A stretch of 64,000 nucleotides of DNA, from NCBI RefSeq assembly GCF_003337555.1, contig NZ_QPJK01000005.1:1-64000 (forward strand), read 5' to 3'. The notes below the pieces were generated by a model that had not been told where the DNA came from, ran no database searches, and saw only the letters and a program-made list of their open reading frames with translations. Shown piece after piece: positions 1-7,701 of the stretch; the stretch's first letter is position 1; each line of letters starts with the position of its first letter. The stretch comes from Pseudorhodoferax soli. Lineage in GTDB: Bacteria; Pseudomonadota; Gammaproteobacteria; Burkholderiales; Burkholderiaceae_C. Made by a program: the position numbers and the translations under genes.

Positions 1-48
1 CGCGCCACGCCCCGTCAACCTCTGCATCCAACCCGCCGGTCGGCCCAT
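1..48 (-). CDS. IS30-family transposase, N-terminal fragment (runs off left edge)
   Basis: Only the first 16 residues are present: MGRPAGWMQRLTGRGA. They resemble from memory the start of IS30-family transposases in Betaproteobacteria (MGRPAGWM..LTGR). The ATG at 46-48 is preceded at ideal spacing by aaggaggt. The catalytic DDE domain lies outside the window. The identification therefore rests on a short N-terminal match and on its position inside an otherwise intact ABC ATPase gene. Confidence 0.5.
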   Translation of the reverse strand, partial: MGRPAGWMQRLTGRGA

Positions 49-96
49 AGACACCTCCTTGATTGAAGGTGTTGCGTCGACCGGTTGAATCCACCC
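1..96 (-). mobile_element. End of an IS30-like insertion sequence, cut by the window edge
   Basis: The ABC ATPase reading frame stops matching its family abruptly at position 97, and the DNA beyond looks like an insertion sequence end. There is a GC-rich terminal stretch (about 66-96, containing ttgcgtcgaccggttgaatc), then a perfect Shine-Dalgarno (aaggaggt on the minus strand, 53-60) and the start of a new gene at 48. The terminal inverted repeat presumably lies within about 62-96, but the other end is outside the window, so the exact boundary and target duplication cannot be read. The family assignment rests on the transposase N-terminus. Confidence 0.6.
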
Positions 97-1212
97 CATC
101 TGGATCTTGCCCTGCGTCTGCTGGCGGAACTGCGCGCCCGGCTGCAGCGCGCGGCCCTTGAACAGGATGCGCCCGCTGTCGAACGGCGCCAGGCCGACGA
201 TGCAGCGGCCCACGGTGGACTTGCCCGAGCCGGATTCGCCCACCAGGCCCAGGGTCTCGCCGCGCCGCACGTCGAACGACAGGCCCTTGGCGGCCTCGAC
301 GCGCCGGCCCTTCTTGAACAGGCTGCCGCCCGTCACGTAGGTCTTGCGCAGGTCCTGCACCTGCAGCACATGTTCGATCTCGCGGTCTTCGGCCGTGGCG
401 CGCACCTGCCCGTTCGGGATGGCGGCGATCAGCTTGCGCGTGTAGGCGTGCTGCGGGCGCGCCAGCACGGCGGCGGCGGGGCCGGCCTCGACCACCTGGC
501 CGGTCTGCATCACGACGACCTGGTCGGCGATCTCGGAGACCACGCCGAAGTCGTGCGTGATGAACAGCACGGCCGTGCCCTTGCGCTGCTGCAGCTCGCG
601 GATGAGCTTCAGGATCTGCGCCTGCGTGGTCACGTCCAGCGCGGTGGTGGGCTCGTCGCAGATCAACAGGGCCGGCTCCAGCACCAGTGCGCAGGCGATC
701 ATCACGCGCTGGCGCTGGCCGCCGGACAGGCGGAAGGGGTAGCTGTCGATCAGCACCTCGGGCTCGGGCAGGCCCACGTCGGCCAGTGCGGCGAGGATGC
801 GCTGGCGCTTCTCGGCTGCGGACAGGCTCACGTGCGCATCGAACACCTCGGCGATCTGCTCGCCGATGCGCATGACGGGGTTCAGCGCCGTCATGGGTTC
901 CTGGAACACCATGCCCATGCGCCGGCCGCGCAGTTCGCGCAGTTGGCCTTCATTGAGCTGCAGCAGGTCCTTGCCGTCGAACAGGATCTTGCCGGCCACC
1001 GGTTCCACATGCGGCCGCGGCAGCAGGCCCATGATGGCGTTGGCGATCATGGACTTGCCCGAGCCGGACTCGCCGACCACGCAGAGCGTCTGGCCCTGCA
1101 GCAGCTGCAGCGAGGCGCCTTGCACGGCGAGTTCACGGTCGGCGCCCCGGGGCAGGCGGATGTCCAGGTTCTGGATGTCCAGCACGGGCAGTTCCATCTT
1201 TTCCATTTTCAT
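97..1212 (-). pseudogene. Dipeptide-type ABC transporter double ATPase, disrupted by IS insertion
   Basis: This is the energising subunit of a peptide-family ABC importer, of the fused type with two nucleotide-binding domains in one chain. It starts at ATG 1212, overlapping the permease stop by ATGA. The first domain is complete: Walker A GESGSGKS, Q-loop VFQEPMTALNP, signature LSGGQRQR, Walker [13 protein letters not shown]. The second domain keeps its Walker A (GESGSGKST) but family similarity ends after GKIQM at position 97, exactly where VFQDP (the Q-loop) should follow. About 372 codons remain of the 530-550 usual for the fused family. Signature and Walker B of domain 2 are lost, so the transporter is probably inactive unless domain 1 suffices or another ATPase substitutes. 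Confidence 0.8.
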
Positions 1213-2051
1213 TTCCCTCTCCCGTCGGCGCGCGCGTTCAGGCCGTCATTGAGTCCTTCGCCGACCAGGTTCAACGCCAGCACCGTGAGCAGGATCGCCA
1301 GGCCCGGGAACACCGCCATCCACCAGGCCTGGCGCAGCACGGTGCGGGCCGAACCCACCATGTAGCCCCAGCTCATCTGGTTCGGGTCGCCCAGGCCGAG
1401 GAAGCTCAGCGACGATTCGAGCAGGATGGCGGTGGCCACCATCAGCGAGGCCATCACCACGATGGGCGAGGCCGCGTTGGGCAGGATCTGCGTGAGGATG
1501 ATGCGCGGCGTGGACTGGCCCGCCAGCTGGGCGGCGGCCACGAAATCACGCTGGCGCAGGGTGAGGAACTCGCTGCGCACCAGGCGCGCCACGGGTGGCC
1601 AGGAGACCACCGCGATCGCCGCCACGATGGAGCCGACCGAGGGCTCGAAGATGGCCACCAGCACGATGGCCAGTGCGAAGCTCGGGATGGCCTGGAACAG
1701 TTCGGTGAAGCGCATCAACGTGGCGTCGACCCAGCCGCCGAAGTAGCCCGAGATGGCGCCGATCGACACGCCGATCAGGAGCGACACCACGGTGGAGACC
1801 ACGCCGATCAGCAGCGAGACGCGGGCGCCGGCCACGATGCCCGCGAAGATGTCGCGGCCCATGGTGTCCGAGCCCAGTGGCAGGCCTTGTTCGGCCCAGG
1901 GCCGGGCGAACGGCATGCCGACCATGTCCCAGGGATTGTTCTGGGCGATGAAGGGGCCGAGCACGGTGACCAGCGCCACCAGCATCAGCACGATGAGGCC
2001 GAACACGGCGCCCTTGTTGCGGCAAAAGCGCCGCCAGAAACTGCTTTTCAT
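1209..2051 (-). CDS. ABC transporter permease, DppC/OppC-like
   Basis: Inner-membrane permease of a peptide/opine-type ABC importer, 280 residues, the usual DppC length. It has an N-terminal membrane segment (about residues 15-38), the QNNPWDMVG periplasmic start and the GSDTMGRDIFAGIVAGARVS stretch typical of DppC. A cluster of membrane helices follows, and the ATPase-contacting EAA-type loop lies around residues 170-195 (AAQLAGQSTPRIILTQILPN). The TGA stop at 1209-1211 overlaps the ATPase ATG (ATGA), and the upstream permease ends 13 bases before its start, so the genes are translationally coupled. The substrate cannot be read from the permease alone. Confidence 0.9.
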   Translation of the reverse strand: MKSSFWRRFCRNKGAVFGLIVLMLVALVTVLGPFIAQNNPWDMVGMPFARPWAEQGLPLGSDTMGRDIFAGIVAGARVSLLIGVVSTVVSLLIGVSIGAISGYFGGWVDATLMRFTELFQAIPSFALAIVLVAIFEPSVGSIVAAIAVVSWPPVARLVRSEFLTLRQRDFVAAAQLAGQSTPRIILTQILPNAASPIVVMASLMVATAILLESSLSFLGLGDPNQMSWGYMVGSARTVLRQAWWMAVFPGLAILLTVLALNLVGEGLNDGLNARADGRGK

Positions 2052-2064
2052 GGTGTGTTGCTCC

Positions 2065-3039
2065 TCAGCCCAGTTCGATGCGGGGATCGACCAGGGTGTA
2101 GACGAAGTCGGTGATCAGGTTGAACAGCACGGCCATGGCCGCGGTGAACAGGAAGCAACCCATCAGCAGGTTGTAGTCGCGCTGCAGCAGGGCGTCGAAC
2201 ATGAGCCGGCCGATGCCGGGCCAGGCGAACACGGTCTCCGTCAGCACGGCGCCGCCGATCATGCCGCCGGCCTGGATGCCGGCCAGCGTGACCACCGGCA
2301 GCAGCGCGTTGCGCAGGATGTGCCTGCGCTGGATGCGGCCGGGGCGCACGCCCTTGGCGCGGGCGGTCTTGACGAAATCCATCTGCGCCACCTCGAGCAT
2401 GGCGGCGCGCGTCATGCGGGCGTAGACGGCCATGTAGAACAGGCCCAGCGTGCCGGCGGGCAGGATCAGGTGCTTGGCGATGTCCAGCCACTTGGCCGGG
2501 CCGCTGAGGTCGGCGCCGACGGTGAAGAAGCCGAAGGCCGGCAGCAGGTCCAGCTGCACGGTGAACAGCAGCACGGCCATCATCGCCAGCCAGTACAGCG
2601 GCGTGGCGTAGAACACCAGCGCCACCACGGTGATGGCGCTGTCGAGCCACTTGCCGGCGTTGCGGCTGGCCAGCGCGCCCAGGCCGATGCCCATGGCCAG
2701 CGACAGCGCGAAGGCGGTGCCGGTCAGCAGCAGCGTGGCGGGCAGGCGTTCCAGGATCAGCGTGGCCACGGGCTGCTGCTGGCGGTAGGAGTAGCCCAGG
2801 TCGAGCTGCACCACATGGCCGAGGTAATTGGCCAGCTGCGTGGGCAGCGGCTGGTCGAGCCCGAACTGCGCGCGCAGCTGGGCCACGAACTGCGGGTCGG
2901 ACGCACCGGCCTCGCCGGCCATGATGGAGACCGGGTCGCCCGGCGCGGCGCGCACCAGCATGAAGTTGGCGGTCGCGATCACCAGCAGGGCCAACAGGCC
3001 TTGCAGGACACGCACGGACATGAACTGGAGTCGTTTCAT
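2065..3039 (-). CDS. ABC transporter permease, DppB/OppB-like
   Basis: Inner-membrane permease paired with the DppC-like subunit. Starting at ATG 3039 (MKRLQFMSVRVLQGLL) gives 324 residues with an immediate transmembrane helix, as in the family; an in-frame ATG at 3090 would add an unusual proline-rich leader. It carries the DppB hallmark FMLVRAAPGDPVS near residue 30, five to six membrane helices, and the cytoplasmic loop TARAKGVRPGRIQRRHILRNALLP that docks on the ATPase. It lies between the binding-protein gene and the second permease in one leftward operon. Confidence 0.9.
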   Translation of the reverse strand: MKRLQFMSVRVLQGLLALLVIATANFMLVRAAPGDPVSIMAGEAGASDPQFVAQLRAQFGLDQPLPTQLANYLGHVVQLDLGYSYRQQQPVATLILERLPATLLLTGTAFALSLAMGIGLGALASRNAGKWLDSAITVVALVFYATPLYWLAMMAVLLFTVQLDLLPAFGFFTVGADLSGPAKWLDIAKHLILPAGTLGLFYMAVYARMTRAAMLEVAQMDFVKTARAKGVRPGRIQRRHILRNALLPVVTLAGIQAGGMIGGAVLTETVFAWPGIGRLMFDALLQRDYNLLMGCFLFTAAMAVLFNLITDFVYTLVDPRIELG

Positions 3040-3119
3040 CGCGGGCTCGGGTCGGGCATGCGGCGGCGCGGCCTGGCCAGGCCGCCGCATGCGGGGAGGG
3101 AAAGATCAGGCCAGCCCGG

Positions 3120-4682
3120 TCAGGCGACCTTGATGCGGCCCAGGCTGTCGTTCAGCCCGATGCCGGACGAGACGATGTTCTGGATCTTGCTGCGGTACAG
3201 CGTCGGGAAGTTGATCTCGTGCAGCCAGGCCACGGGCACCTCGTCGACCAGGATCTTCTGCGCCTCCAGGTACAGCGCCTTGCGCTTGGCCGGATCGCCT
3301 TCCTTGGCACCGGCGGCGAACAGCTCGTCGACCTTGGCATTGGTGTAGCCGGCCACGTTGTTGAACGGCGAGCCCTTGGCGATGTTGTCGCTGGTGTAGT
3401 TGCGGCCCACGCCGAGGGCCGGGTCGCCGTACTGGTAGACGTAGGTGAAGGCGAGATCGAAGTCCCACTCGTTGCAGCGCTGGTTCCAGCCGGCCACGTC
3501 GGTGGCCACCATCTCGATCTTGACGCCGGCCTGCGTGAGGTTCTGGCGCACGATCTCGGCCTGGCGCTGCCAGGATTCACCGTAGGGCAGGGGCAACAGG
3601 CGCAGCGTCTCGCCCTTGTAGCCCGATTCGGCCAGCAGCTTCTTGGCCTTGGCCAGGTCGCGCGGGTACTTGGCCACGTCCTCGCTGGCGAAGGCGATGT
3701 GGCTGTTGAACGGGCCGGTGGCCGGCTTGGCGTAGCCGTACCAGGCGATCTTGGCCATGGCCTCGCGGTCGATGGCGGTCCAGATGGCCTGGCGGAACTT
3801 CACGTTGTCCATCGGCTTGGTGCGGTTGTTCATCCACAGCCAGCTGTGCGGCGCAAAGAACTCCCAGCCCTTGGTGGTGACCGAGGCGCCCGGCAGCTTG
3901 GACAAACGGCTCACGTCGAAATACTCCACCGTGCCGCCCGGGGCGATGTCGACCTTGCCTGATTCGAAGGCCGCGGCGCGCGCGGCGGCGTCGGGGATCA
4001 CGTGGAAGTAGACGCTCTCCACGCTGACGACGCCGGCCTGGTGGTAGTTCTCGTTGGCCACCAGGTGGATGTAGGAGCCCTTGGACCATTCCTTGAACTT
4101 GAGCGGACCGGTGCCGATGGGCGTGGCGTTGGCCGGGTTGGTCAGGAAGTCGGTGCCTTCGTAGATGTGCTTGGGCACCATGGGCATGGTGCCGTTCTCG
4201 AAGATGCCCATGAAGGGGCCGAACGGCTGCTTGAGCTTGAACTCCACCGTGAGCGGGTCCAGTGCCTTGATCGATTCCACATGGGCCAGGCTGGCGCGAA
4301 AGCGCGCATGCGTCTTGCGCAGGAACACGTCGCACGAGAACACCACGTCGTCGGCCGTGAAGGGCTTGCCGTCGTGCCACTTCACGTTGGGCTTGAGCTT
4401 GAAGACGTAGGTCTTGCTGTCCGGGCTCACCGTCCACGAAGTCGCCAGCTGGGGCTGGGGCGCGAGCTTCTCGTCGTAGCGCAGCAGGCCTTCGTAGATG
4501 TTGCCGGCGACCAGCTGGGTGGGGCCGTTCTGCACGATGCCCATCATCAGGCCCGGCGGCTCGGGCTGGACCAGCACGTTGACGACGCCTTTCTTCGCCT
4601 GGGCCAGGCTCATCAGGGGCACCCCGGCGATGGACAGGCCCAGCGCAGCGGGGACGGCTTGGATCAGGTGGCGGCGTTTCAT
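3120..4682 (-). CDS. ABC transporter substrate-binding protein, family 5 (peptide/nickel type)
   Basis: Periplasmic binding protein of the same importer, 520 residues. The start at ATG 4682 gives a Tat- or Sec-like leader (MKRRHLIQAVPAALGLSIAG..LAQA, cleavage near residue 28). Family 5 features follow: NIYEGLLRYDEKLAPQPQLATSWTVSPDSKTYVFKLKPNVKWHDGKPFTADDVVF and, in the C-terminal half, AIWTAIDREAMAKIAWYGYAKPATGP. Members bind peptides, opines, glutathione or sugars. The neighbouring class II aldolase hints at a carbohydrate- or hydroxy-acid-linked substrate, but this is inference only. Confidence 0.9.
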   Translation of the reverse strand: MKRRHLIQAVPAALGLSIAGVPLMSLAQAKKGVVNVLVQPEPPGLMMGIVQNGPTQLVAGNIYEGLLRYDEKLAPQPQLATSWTVSPDSKTYVFKLKPNVKWHDGKPFTADDVVFSCDVFLRKTHARFRASLAHVESIKALDPLTVEFKLKQPFGPFMGIFENGTMPMVPKHIYEGTDFLTNPANATPIGTGPLKFKEWSKGSYIHLVANENYHQAGVVSVESVYFHVIPDAAARAAAFESGKVDIAPGGTVEYFDVSRLSKLPGASVTTKGWEFFAPHSWLWMNNRTKPMDNVKFRQAIWTAIDREAMAKIAWYGYAKPATGPFNSHIAFASEDVAKYPRDLAKAKKLLAESGYKGETLRLLPLPYGESWQRQAEIVRQNLTQAGVKIEMVATDVAGWNQRCNEWDFDLAFTYVYQYGDPALGVGRNYTSDNIAKGSPFNNVAGYTNAKVDELFAAGAKEGDPAKRKALYLEAQKILVDEVPVAWLHEINFPTLYRSKIQNIVSSGIGLNDSLGRIKVA

Positions 4683-4729
4683 CGGTGCAGGCCTTTCTAT
4701 GTGGGGGAGGGCTGGGAAGGAAGGAGGAT

Positions 4730-5569
4730 TCAGTCGCGGAACGAGGCAGTGCTGGCCGGCTCCAGCCGTTGCAGCAGTGCGCGCCATTCGCGGGCATAGG
4801 GGTCGGTGGGCACCGCGGCCAGGCGGTTGGTGTCGCCGCTGGCGTATTGCTGCGCCGTCAGTTCGCAGACCTCTTCGGGCACCGGGTTCACGGCCTGGCC
4901 GGTGCTCTGGATGGCGACCTGCACGCGGCAGGCACGCTCCAGGTTGTGCATGAGGATGAAGGCCTCGGAGACCGTGCGGCCCAGCGTCACGAGGCCGTGG
5001 TTGCGCAGGATCAGCGCGCGCGAGGTGGGGCCCAGGTCGGCCACCAGGCGCTCGCGCTCGGCGTGGTCCAGCGCGATGCCCTCGAACGCGTGGTAGGTCA
5101 CGCGGTTGTGGAACTGCAGCGCCCACTGGTTGCAGGGATGCAGGCCGCCGGCCAGCGAGGACACCGCCACGCCGGCCACCGTGTGGGTGTGCAGCACGCA
5201 GGCGGCATCGTGCCGGGCCGCGTGCACGGCGCTGTGGATGGTGAAGCCGGCCGGGTTCACATCCCATTCGCCGGGCTCGACGATGTTGCCGTCCAGGTCG
5301 ATCTTCACGAGCGAGGACGCCGTGATGTCGCGGAACAGCATGCCGAACGGGTTGATCAGGAATTGGTCTTCCGTGCCGGGCACGCGCGCCGAGATGTGGG
5401 TGTAGATGCTGTCGTCCATCCCGTAGAGGGCGACGAGCCGGTAGGCGGCGGCCAGGTCTTCACGGACCTGGCGCTCGGCCGCCGACATGGCGGGGCGACT
5501 GGCGGGGCGTGCGGCCGGGGCGGTGCGTTCTGCTGTTTCCACGGATTCTCCGGAAGTGTGTTCTGTCAT
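4730..5569 (-). CDS. Class II aldolase/adducin-family protein
   Basis: Zn-dependent aldolase fold (fuculose-phosphate aldolase/adducin head), about 279 residues from ATG 5569. The metal ligands are visible as HTHTVAG (two His) and the downstream LRNHGLVTLG. The acidic loop after YGMDDSIYTHISARVPG and the phrase FLINPFGMLFRDITASSLVKIDLDG are typical of this group. The N-terminal 30 residues (TSGESVETAERTAPAARPA) are low complexity, and there is no strong Shine-Dalgarno for either this start or the internal Met at 5488, so the start is uncertain. It is the promoter-proximal gene of the ABC operon and overlaps a near-perfect palindrome. Confidence 0.85.
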   Translation of the reverse strand: MTEHTSGESVETAERTAPAARPASRPAMSAAERQVREDLAAAYRLVALYGMDDSIYTHISARVPGTEDQFLINPFGMLFRDITASSLVKIDLDGNIVEPGEWDVNPAGFTIHSAVHAARHDAACVLHTHTVAGVAVSSLAGGLHPCNQWALQFHNRVTYHAFEGIALDHAERERLVADLGPTSRALILRNHGLVTLGRTVSEAFILMHNLERACRVQVAIQSTGQAVNPVPEEVCELTAQQYASGDTNRLAAVPTDPYAREWRALLQRLEPASTASFRD

Positions 5570-5585
5570 CTGTCGACAGCTGACA
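5564..5585. promoter_or_regulatory. 22-bp near-perfect palindrome at the start of the ABC/aldolase operon
   Basis: The two 11-base arms pair at 10 of 11 positions, centred between 5574 and 5575 on the core CTGTCGACAG, with TGTCA and TGACA at the outer ends. It covers the proposed aldolase start codon and lies in the 197-bp divergent region before rbgA. Its size and symmetry fit a homodimeric regulator site. No regulator gene lies directly beside it. Confidence 0.55.
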
Positions 5586-5766
5586 TGATGCAGATCCCGT
5601 GCCAGCCCAAACATCCGCAGAAACCCGGCAATCGGCGTTGCTGGCGGTGCGCGAGACCGAAACGCGCACCATCGACGTGCACTGGCGCACGCGAGACGTG
5701 CAAAAACCGCGCGCCGCCACTTGGCCGACAATCCGGCCCCGCATCCGCAACGAAAGTCCGCTCCGC

Positions 5767-6714
5767 ATGTCCATCCAATGGTTTCCCGGTCACATGCACT
5801 CGACGCGCAAGGCGATTGCCGAGCGCCTGCCCGAGATCGACGTGGTGATGGAACTGCTGGATGCGCGCCTGCCCGGCTCCAGCGCCAACCCGCTGATCGC
5901 CGAACTGACCCGGGGCAAGCCGTCGCTCAAGCTGCTGACCAAACAGGACCTGGCCGATCCGGAGCAGACCGCGCGCTGGCTGGCGCACTACCAGGCCGAG
6001 GCCGGCACCAATGCCATCGCGCTGGACTCGGGCATGGCCGCGCCGATCCGCGCACTGGCCCCGGCCTGCCGCGCGCTGGCGCCCAACCGCGGCGGCATGG
6101 CCAAGCCCATGCGCGTGCTGGTCTGCGGCATTCCCAACGTGGGCAAGTCCACGCTGATCAACAGCCTGCGCGGCCAGCGCAAGGCCAAGACCGGCGACGA
6201 GGCCGGCGTCACCAAGACCGAGCAGCGCATCGTGCTGGAGGACGATTTCTACCTCTACGACACGCCGGGCATGCTGTGGCCGCGCATCGCCATCGCGCAG
6301 AGCGGCGAGCTGCTGGCTGCCAGCGGTGCGGTCGGCCGCAACGCCTACGACGATGTCGAGGTCGCGTTGGCCCTGCTCACGCAGATGCTGGGGCGCTATC
6401 CGGAGCGGCTGCGCGAACGCTACAAGCTCAAGGACATGGACGGCCTGAACGACGAGGCCGTGCTGGCCGAGATCGGCCGCAGGCGCGCGCCCTTGCTGCC
6501 AGGCGGCCGGCCGGACCTGCAGAAGGCCGCCGAGATCGCCATCCACGACTTCCGCAGCAGCGCCTGGGGCCGTGTGACGCTGGAGACGCTGGAGGAGTTC
6601 GCGGAGTGGCGCGCGCAGGCCGAGGTGGCGGATGCGGCGCGGGCGGAGAAGCAGGCGGCGCGCAAGCAGAAGAAGGCGCCGCAGCGCGGGGCGCCCGACG
6701 CTTCCGAGGCCTAG
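5767..6714 (+). CDS. ylqF: Ribosome biogenesis GTPase RbgA/YlqF
   Basis: Circularly permuted GTPase acting in late assembly of the 50S ribosomal subunit, 315 residues. The start MSIQWFPGHMHSTRKAI matches the family N-terminus. The G motifs appear in permuted order: G4 TKQDL (about residue 59), G1 GIPNVGKST (about 123), the G2 region around TGDEAGVTKTEQ, G3 DTPGMLWP (about 167). The C-terminal domain ends in a Lys/Ala-rich tail (EKQAARKQKKAPQR), plausibly for rRNA contact. The gene is single and convergent with the Mrr-like gene, their stop codons overlapping by four bases. Confidence 0.93.
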   Translation: MSIQWFPGHMHSTRKAIAERLPEIDVVMELLDARLPGSSANPLIAELTRGKPSLKLLTKQDLADPEQTARWLAHYQAEAGTNAIALDSGMAAPIRALAPACRALAPNRGGMAKPMRVLVCGIPNVGKSTLINSLRGQRKAKTGDEAGVTKTEQRIVLEDDFYLYDTPGMLWPRIAIAQSGELLAASGAVGRNAYDDVEVALALLTQMLGRYPERLRERYKLKDMDGLNDEAVLAEIGRRRAPLLPGGRPDLQKAAEIAIHDFRSSAWGRVTLETLEEFAEWRAQAEVADAARAEKQAARKQKKAPQRGAPDASEA

Positions 6715-7277
6715 CCTGCTTTCAGCAGCACGGCCAGGTCCGCCCCCTGGATCACCCGGATCGGCGCCTGCCTGGCAAACGCCAAGGCGTTGTCGCTGAG
6801 CGCGCCCAGTGACAGGAACACCGCCGCATCGGCGTCCTTGGCCTGGCGTGCGGCATCCAGCTCGCGCAGCGGCTCCACGCCCTGGCGCGCCGCCTTCCAG
6901 CGCTTGGCGCTGACCAGCGTGGTGCGCCCGCCCTTGTCGAGCACGAAGTCGGCGCCGCCGGTGGTCTTCTTCACCTCGTAGCCGGCTTGGCGGTAGGCCG
7001 ACTCCAGCGCCGCAGCGAACTCGTTCCACGACATGCCGGCGGCGCGCGCCAGTTGCGCCTCGACCATGGCCGCGCTCGGCGCGCCCCACTGCCGCTTGAG
7101 CGCGATGGCGCCGATAATGGCGAACGGCATGCCGCCCAGCGCGCCGGCCAGCGCGTATTCGCGCGGCAGCAGCGCCGCGCTGACCAGCACGAAGCCGCAG
7201 GCGATCGCCAGGCTGATCCACCAGCGCGAGCGCAGCAGGATCGCGAACAGCGAGTTTTCGGCCATCTTCAGTTTCAT
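6711..7277 (-). CDS. Membrane-anchored Mrr/restriction-endonuclease-like protein
   Basis: The start at ATG 7277 gives 188 residues. Two hydrophobic helices (about 19-36 and 41-61) are followed by an Mrr_cat-like domain with the sequence MSWNEFAAALESAYRQAGYEVKKT, GGADFVLDKGG and LVSAKRWKAA. In the PD-(D/E)xK fold the last motif is normally (E/Q)xK, as in VQCKRW; here the acidic/Gln position is Ser (S-A-K), so nuclease activity is doubtful although Asp and Lys remain. Such proteins are annotated as restriction endonuclease-like membrane proteins; their function is not established. Nearby genes do not suggest a restriction-modification system. Confidence 0.75.
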   Translation of the reverse strand: MKLKMAENSLFAILLRSRWWISLAIACGFVLVSAALLPREYALAGALGGMPFAIIGAIALKRQWGAPSAAMVEAQLARAAGMSWNEFAAALESAYRQAGYEVKKTTGGADFVLDKGGRTTLVSAKRWKAARQGVEPLRELDAARQAKDADAAVFLSLGALSDNALAFARQAPIRVIQGADLAVLLKAG

Positions 7278-7701
7278 GCGGGGGCGCCTCGGGCGTCTCG
7301 GAGGTGTTGGAAAAGGGGGGGTTTGTAGCACGCCACGGCTGTGCAACGGGCCGCTGGTTGCCGCCATGCCGGCATGCAGGCTGCGGGTGCGCCCCAACGG
7401 TGGCAGCCGGCCGGTCGCCAGCCCGTCCGGCCCGGCCGGCCCGTCCGGCTTTCACAGTGTCGCCACAATCGGGCGCTCCTTCTCCAGAGAATCGACCCGC
7501 TTCGGCATGCTGTGGGAGGCGGCCGGTCAAGCACCGCACGGCAGTGGCATCACGCACGGCCGTGCTCAACTGGAGGGCGAGGATGCGTCAGAAGAACTTC
7601 GGGATCGTCGAACGGCTGAACGCCGGCGCCTCCGTGAAAGCATGGCAGCAAGCGCCATGGCTGCAAACAACGGCGCGCTCGCCCTCTGGCAGCCGAAGTT
7701 C
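7278..7701. other. 424-bp region between the Mrr-like and HD-GYP genes
   Basis: The region holds the start regions of two divergent genes. A short direct repeat cccgtccgg occurs at 7422-7430 and 7440-7448. A well-placed Shine-Dalgarno (gggcgagg) precedes an ATG at 7582, opening a 41-codon frame that ends at 7708, just past the chosen HD-GYP start at 7702. That could be a leader peptide or a chance frame. No RNA gene or terminator was seen. Confidence 0.4.

Noticed and set aside
85-1365. Long plus-strand frame of 426 codons across the ABC genes
   Set aside because: It is antisense to the ABC ATPase/permease genes, with His/Gln/Leu/Arg composition typical of shadow frames in GC-rich DNA and no recognisable motifs.
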